This document shows, piece by piece, positions 58,240 through 64,000 of a stretch of 64,000 nt of DNA; position 1 is the first letter of the stretch; each line of letters opens with the position of its first letter. The DNA lies in assembly GCA_038373865.1 (NCBI GenBank), contig JAXGGA010001018.1, positions 1 to 64,000 on the forward strand, in the 5' to 3' direction. The translations under genes and the position numbers were made by a program. Source of the DNA: Uloborus plumipes (Eukaryota > Arthropoda > Arachnida > Araneae > Uloboridae). Under the pieces are notes generated by a model. It was not told the origin of the DNA and did not search any database. It saw only the letters and a program-made list of their open reading frames with translations.

Positions 58240-58243
58240 TTAA

Positions 58244-61200
58244 GAAAAAATTAATGACATAACAACTTGAGTGATGTATGAAATGCCTTACATATTTTTA
58301 AGTAAAGAAGACTCTTTCAAACATCTTTGCACATACATAAGCGGGAAAACAATGTTAAAAACAAAAAAGTAGCAAAACATGTTACATACGAGTGTTTTGT
58401 AGTGACAAGTATCCCATTTCTCAATGCTGTTTTATTTATTGCAACGGACAAAGATAAATGGAAACATTATAGTTTGTTCGTCAATGAATTAATTATGTCA
58501 TCTTGAATTTTTTGTTAATTCACTATAATTATATTATTATGGCTTCCTTATGATTGCAGATTACTCACTTTTTTTTTTTTTGAACTCCCCAATGTTCTTC
58601 AAAATTGAAATGTGGTTCTCGGTAACTTCGATACAGTTTCTTTGTATTGTATTTCATAAATTTTGCCACTCTTTTAACGAAATATTTACCTCATCCACTA
58701 AGTTTTCTTAAAATTTATTTGCAGCATTTTAAAGTTATTGTTAGTTACTTTTGAAATAAATGATTTTATTTATTTATTTATTTATTTATTTATTATTATT
58801 ATTTTTTTTTTTGCAATATGCTTAGCTGATAATATAAAAACAATGAAATGCAGAAAAAATAGAAAGCGTCCAAGAGTAACACTTTTTCACACATTGACCA
58901 TTAAGTTTAATAAACTTATGTAGTTACATAAATTGTATAAGTATAAATTTCAGTATCTAAACACAGTAATTTCTACACTAAAAATGTCGTTGCTTACTTT
59001 GATAATGTTAACTTGTGAGCAGTTACGTAACAACGTACGTTAGTACATTTAGTTCATATATTTCATTTAACATTTATCAAAGGCCTTAAATCGGAAAGTT
59101 TAAAAATTCACGAACTCTTACACTTCTGTGTTCCAAATTTTTAGCGAGAATGCAGAGTTCACGGAAACTGCACTAGACATGTTGATACAGGAAAGCGTGG
59201 AAAGTTTCCTGACTAAAAGTCATCTTGTTCACTTTAATTAAAATATAAAAGTGGTTAGTCTTCATTACCTCTAATTGAAAGTAAATTAAAACTGGAGTAA
59301 AGTTCGCTGGGAGAGCACCATAATGATGCATCTTAGGCGAATTCATTTGCGAAAATATGCATAATTTCTGTTCAATCGAGAGACTAATTACAGTTTCGGG
59401 AAAGGTTGGAACTTTGTGCCTCATGAGAAATTTCAAGACTTCTCAGATAGTGTGGAAGTAATGAATTTGAGAAAAATTGAGATGATGAGAAAAATAGGAA
59501 ATCAAATTTAGGAGTATTGAACATTTATATTTAATTTGCTATATGTATGTGTTTGATAACAAAGCTTTGGAATTTTTTGAGGACTTCACATATTGCTTTA
59601 TTCTTGATGCGATGTTGGCGATGGTTATTAAAGTTTCTGCGCGTTGATAGTTTACGTATTTATTTATAACAATGTTTTTTATTGTTGTGCTCGTATATGT
59701 AAAAACAAAAAGCTGAAACTATGATTTATATTTTGTAGAAAGTAACTTACTGGTTTTGCAACATTAAAAACTGCTTTACTTTTGTTATGGACCAGCATCA
59801 TGTATGATTGTATTATGTTTCAATGCATAAAATATATTGGATTGCTAAATCATAAAAAAAATCATTAAAAGTTACAATTCATGTAATGTCCAATATTGAC
59901 TGTACAAGTATACGTTATTGAGGTCTTTGGGTAAAAATAGATATATATCTACACGTATTATCCCCTCTCGTTGAAAATGACTTACTGGAGTTACAGCTTT
60001 AAAAATTGCATCATTTTTGTAATAGAAAAGATCATGTCATAGAAAAGGTATGTTTACTCTATATTTGAAACTGTAGAACGCATTTGGTAGCTGTATCTTT
60101 AAACAAAATCCAAGGGTCAGTGTATGACATGACTGCATATGGATTAAAAATTGAAAAAAACATATTTACATTATACTTAAGTTAGTCTTTTAATTGTATT
60201 AGGCAAAATATAGCTGTAATCATTATCTGTATTTGTAGAAAATAACTTCCTGACTACGCAACATTAAAAAGTACATCACTTTTGTAATGGAACCGGCAGC
60301 ATGTTTGATTGAGCTATATTTTGAAAAAAGTAAAGGTATTTTGCTGCTATCTATCCTCACAAATGATCAATAAAAGTCCAAAGTATACAATATCTCCCAA
60401 CTTCTTTTCTCCAGAATATTTTCCCCTTTCTTTACGACCGCATGCTCTTGGATCAAGAACATAAAGGAATCGAAACATACCCCTGTTTCCTTCGTAATTG
60501 CTATCCAGGTATTTCAACCAGTTAGATAAAGTTTTTCGCTTTCGTGTTTCTCTTCTGCTGCAGTTATTTTCTTGGACTACACTTGAAAAACTTCCCAGTC
60601 ATAGACGACGTGGAGTAAAAATATCAAAAGAAATATCAGATGAAAGAAAAACTCCATGGAAAGTAAAAGTCCACTCTCTGATGGCTCTGGTTACGGCCAA
60701 AAGCGATAAGGTTCCAAATTGAAAAATGTATTTGGGAAAGTAAGCGTAAGACCACAGGGATACTCTTTTCCTTCGCTTCGTACTTTATTGTTCAATCGCT
60801 CTTTTCTCTCATTTTGCTTTTGCCCTTTTAACTTATTTTCTTTTATAATTTTGTTTCTGTATAGTTATCTTATTTCTTCTTTCTCTCTTATTTCAGCTAA
60901 ATACAATCTAAACTCTCGTTTTTCATGCTTTCATTGTTCTTTGGAAATACATTAGTGTCCCTTGGCATATATTTGCGAAAGCAGTTTTCAAATTACTGTT
61001 TTATTTAAGTAATGGTTTCCGTTTTTCATTCCGAGGAAACTATCAAGCGATGTTCACTAAAAGTGAATCTAATTTCGAGCTGGCAATATGTATGCCACAT
61101 CTAAAATCGAAAGGAGTTTCAATCACATTTGGAATTCTCAAACTTATTAGGAATTTTCGAGAAATTTTAAATTGATCTTTATAATGGGGTACATTTCTTC

Positions 61201-61806
61201 TGTTGAAAGTTTTAGTGTTTCGTTATGGAACATGTTAACTTGAGCATGGTCTCTCAACCTGGGCTTCTCTAATGAAACAATTGCAATTCGCGTAAAGTTA
61301 ATAAATGGTTTAAATCATCCTAAAATTGTTTTATACTTTGCTAAAATTTATAAGCACCCAGACTTATTAATATTCTGAGTAAAATTAAGATAAAATACCT
61401 CAGTTTAAACAGTAAATAAGTTCTGAAACCAGGTAATTTTTAATAGCTTTTTCTTCTTAAAATAAATATATGTGTAGCTTATTTAATAGTAATATAAGTG
61501 TTAAGTGAAAAAATGAACAATCGGATATTTTACGAAAAGCAAATGCTGCTGTAAACCGTTAATATGAATAAATAATATACCATAACGTTTTTGTGATTTG
61601 ACAAGGTGCTTTTTATCAATGCATAAAACATATGTTTCAGTAATTAAACTTATCGAAAAATATTTCTTCAGTGTCACTTTAAAAGCTAATTATGAAGAAA
61701 AGCCTATATGTATGCATTCCCTTTTGTCCGGCTTCTTTCTCATTCACGGTTGGAAGTTTGGTTTTGAGACTAATAACAAATGATTCACACAATGCTGTGA
61801 AGGCTT
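58244..61806. other. AT-rich stretch with a degenerate repeat
   Basis: No supported gene. (TTTA)n lies at about 58763-58798, the three-copy repeat at 59735-60335, and an unrecognised 74-residue frame at 60498-60722. Confidence 0.5.
59735..60335 (+). repeat. Degenerate three-copy tandem repeat (~250 bp period)
   Basis: The words gtagaaagtaacttactggt, then caacattaaaaactgc and cttttgttatgga..gcatcatgt, recur with changes at about 59735-59820, 59965-60045 and 60233-60330. Old tandem duplication; no coding reading found. Confidence 0.55.
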
Positions 61807-62221
61807 CCCTAGCAGCATAATCTCATCGGCAGATGATCAGCCATTCATCGAAACCCGATGAAATTCTCATCGGCCGAAGATCGGATTCGATGAGTTCTTA
61901 TCGGGAATTGCTCCAATATGTCTCATCGGCCAACCAGAATCCAAGCAGTAAAATCTGATGAGGTTTGCGCGAAAAGAGATGAGATTTAGAGCAATTTACG
62001 AGCAGTGCAGTCCCGTGCCAATGAATTTAGGATCAATTTTGGATGTCCGGGCTTATTTTCATCGAGAAAGTTGATCGGAAGGATATCGCTTTCCGATGAA
62101 AAGTAGCTCATCGAAAACCGCGCTCGGATACTGATCGGAACAATGTCATCGTGCGTTACGAGATCAGTCTACGAGGAGTTCGATGATCGGCCGAGCAAAA
62201 TCCGATGAGTTGATGCTACTT
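61807..62221. mobile_element. 'ctcatcgg'-rich MITE (~415 bp)
   Basis: GC-richer than its flanks and filled with ctcatcgg / ccgatgag words in both orientations. Left end ccctagcagcataatctcat; right end inverse aagtagcatcaactcatcgg. ggctt occurs immediately outside both ends (61802-61806 and 62222-62226), a possible 5 bp target duplication. No coding sequence. Confidence 0.55.
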
Positions 62222-62226
62222 GGCTT

Positions 62227-63902
62227 TTCTCCAGAGTTCATGGCATTGTGACTTTAATTAGCGGATTAATTATCAAAAATTTCATAAAACATCGCCACCA
62301 TAGTTTCTAGAATACTCATAGTTTAAGGTAAGATGACAATAAAAAAGAAAGCGCGAAAATGTAAATTTATCAAAATAATTGTGTGCTTTAGTCGTAAAGC
62401 GTATTTTGAAAGTCATCTTTACAGCTTCATCACGCTACTTTATCTTAGTTCCACATCATTTTACTGTAATTTTTAGGGACTATCCACGTTATAGAAGATC
62501 AAGTTTTTGTACTCTAACGTAGTTAAAGGAACTGCTCAAAATACTTTGTATAAAGTTTTTAGAGATTGTTGTTTCTAATATATGCTGAACGATTTATTTA
62601 GTCTCTGATGTCTGTTTTAGGAACTTTTGACATCGATCTATTGAGGGTTTTAATAGACTGTTGCTATTGTTATTAAAAGTTTAACTTAATCATGCTTAAT
62701 TTAAGAAACAATATTTAAATATTACTGACCTTATATCTGTTCTTGGGCAAGGAATGACCCATTTTTTCGGGTCGTTGAATTTTTCTGTTGCAGACGACTA
62801 GAGTTTCCATACTTCTTATTAGAGATATTTTCTTATTTTTATTCATTCCCTTTTAATGATATGGTTGAAAAAATAATGTTAAGAGACTGTAACACAACGA
62901 ATATATATATATTAATAACTTGAAAATTGTTTCTGACTTTTGCGCATCCGTTAGAAATTGAACTAAATGACGAACTTATGGAGTTCGGCCTCGTTTTCTC
63001 AAATAATTAATAGCCAAACTTCCGTTTAACCATTAATCATCGCATCATTATTACTGCGTTAAAATGTATTACAAGTTTACTGATTCGGTACTTGTTTGAT
63101 AGAGCTTTGACGATGTAGATGAAACAGAGCCATGTAATTAATATACTATCAGACACTTTTTAAAGCCATCTCTCTCTTCAATACTAATATACATATTTCG
63201 CTTATTGTTACAGTCTAAAAACTAGTAACTAACCCTTCCCGCCCAGACTTCTATTGTTAAACTTTTCACACAAACGAATCTTCATCGAAAAGTACGCAGC
63301 ACTGAGACGTTAAACAACATAAATCATCGAGCATTATTCAATGCTTTTCTCAATAAATGTTCCTTTTGGATTGAGTAATGATGCTCTCAGGTTGTCAAGT
63401 TCAAACAAATGAGAAGTCGCCTTTTGTTCTTTGAGATACAGATGTACAAATGTCCTTAAGTGATGCTGAATCCTCTGAGCCGAGTGTTACTTCTTGAATA
63501 GTTTGAATTCTTTCCGAATCTTTAAAGTGCAGAGGTCGAAACGAAAGTGCTTTGATGGATTTGGTAACATATATTTTCTTTGGACTTTTAAATTAGGTAT
63601 AGTTCTTTTTTGAATCATGAAGACAACTTTATGAAGAAAATAGCTGCATTCGGCGCTCAGATACTTTCGACTCATTTGTCTTCAGTACTTATTGAATTTT
63701 ACGAAACATATTGATCGTCCTGTAGCTCGAATTTTTCTTATTTGAACTTCTATTTCAAGTAAGAATTGCACTTTAAGCAAACTATACACCATACATAGCA
63801 TAACAATTAGGAAAAACTCCACAACATAATGAGTCATACAACTTTAAAATGTGACAGTATTTATTTTTCTAAATTGAAACATTTTTCTACTTACACACAA
63901 TC
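62227..63902. other. AT-rich gene-free stretch
   Basis: No supported gene or element; short frames only. Confidence 0.5.
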
Positions 63903-64000
63903 TGCTTATATTAAAAACTGAGTATCTATCTATCTTTCTTTCTTTCTAACTATCTATCTATGTCACGCTTCTTTCTCCTGAACGCTAATGAACTGAAAGT
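63903..64000 (-). repeat. Dispersed repeat cut by the window edge
   Basis: Inverse of 6782-6926: ttatattaaaaactgagtat, a short tctttctttctaactatcta tract, then gtcacgcttctttctcctga and ctaatgaactgaaagt at the last base. It probably continues beyond the window. Confidence 0.85.

Noticed and set aside
60498..60722. 74-residue frame with a basic C-terminal half
   Set aside because: No acceptor/donor pair of quality and no family resemblance.

Overview
The window is eukaryotic, strongly AT-rich, and almost empty of conventional genes. It carries many DNA transposons, miniature inverted-repeat elements (MITEs), a tRNA-derived SINE head and long dinucleotide microsatellites. No bacterial-style operons, rRNA or CRISPR arrays were seen. 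The repertoire (Tc1/mariner, hAT-type, pogo-type and TTAA-site elements) fits an arthropod; a chelicerate such as a spider is plausible, but the species is inference. It most likely lies in a large intron or an intergenic repeat-rich tract.

Left part (1-18 kb). A decayed Tc1/mariner element with its inverted ends (29-1307) is followed by a two-copy direct repeat (2702-3113) and a three-copy tandem array of about 600 bp units (3509-4905) that keeps a short reading frame and a hairpin. Then come dispersed repeats around 5-7 kb, a TA-flanked MITE (7438-7688), a 'ctgtaaa' MITE (10778-11130) and a non-autonomous hAT-like element (14497-15467) with an 8 bp target duplication and a smaller palindromic MITE nested inside.

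Middle part (18-42 kb). After a compound CA/TA microsatellite and a long featureless stretch, 26.4-27.7 kb holds a composite of 'ctgtaaa' MITEs interrupted by a pogo/Tigger-like MITE, next to the best candidate for a genuine host exon (27465-27674, weakly CUE-like). A Helitron-like insert is at 30977-31782. A 2.65 kb fold-back transposon with arms of about 1 kb and a perfect 8 bp target duplication occupies 33641-36292; a 175 bp MITE interrupts one arm while the other arm preserves the empty site. A mirrored repeat cluster lies at 37367-38112. The only intact protein gene is the 348-residue transposase of a complete Tc1/mariner-type element (41444-42661, D-D-36-E spacing), which has perfect 27 bp inverted ends and its own TATA+Inr promoter.

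Right part (42-64 kb). Two inverted copies of a 515 bp TTAA-flanked MITE (46754-47269 and 57725-58239) bracket a decayed pogo-like transposase (49505-50057), a GC-richer probable retroposon 3' end (53690-54270), and a 2.45 kb inverted-repeat element (54877-57329) rich in 'ggacgt' motifs with a SINE inside. The end of the window has a degenerate three-copy repeat, a 'ctcatcgg'-rich MITE, and a repeat cut by the window edge that is the inverse of one at 6782-6926.

The parts do not form a pathway. The biology here is transposon layering: several nested insertions can be ordered in time from the sequence itself. All coordinates and spacings were read by eye; superfamily assignments not backed by a coding region are inference.
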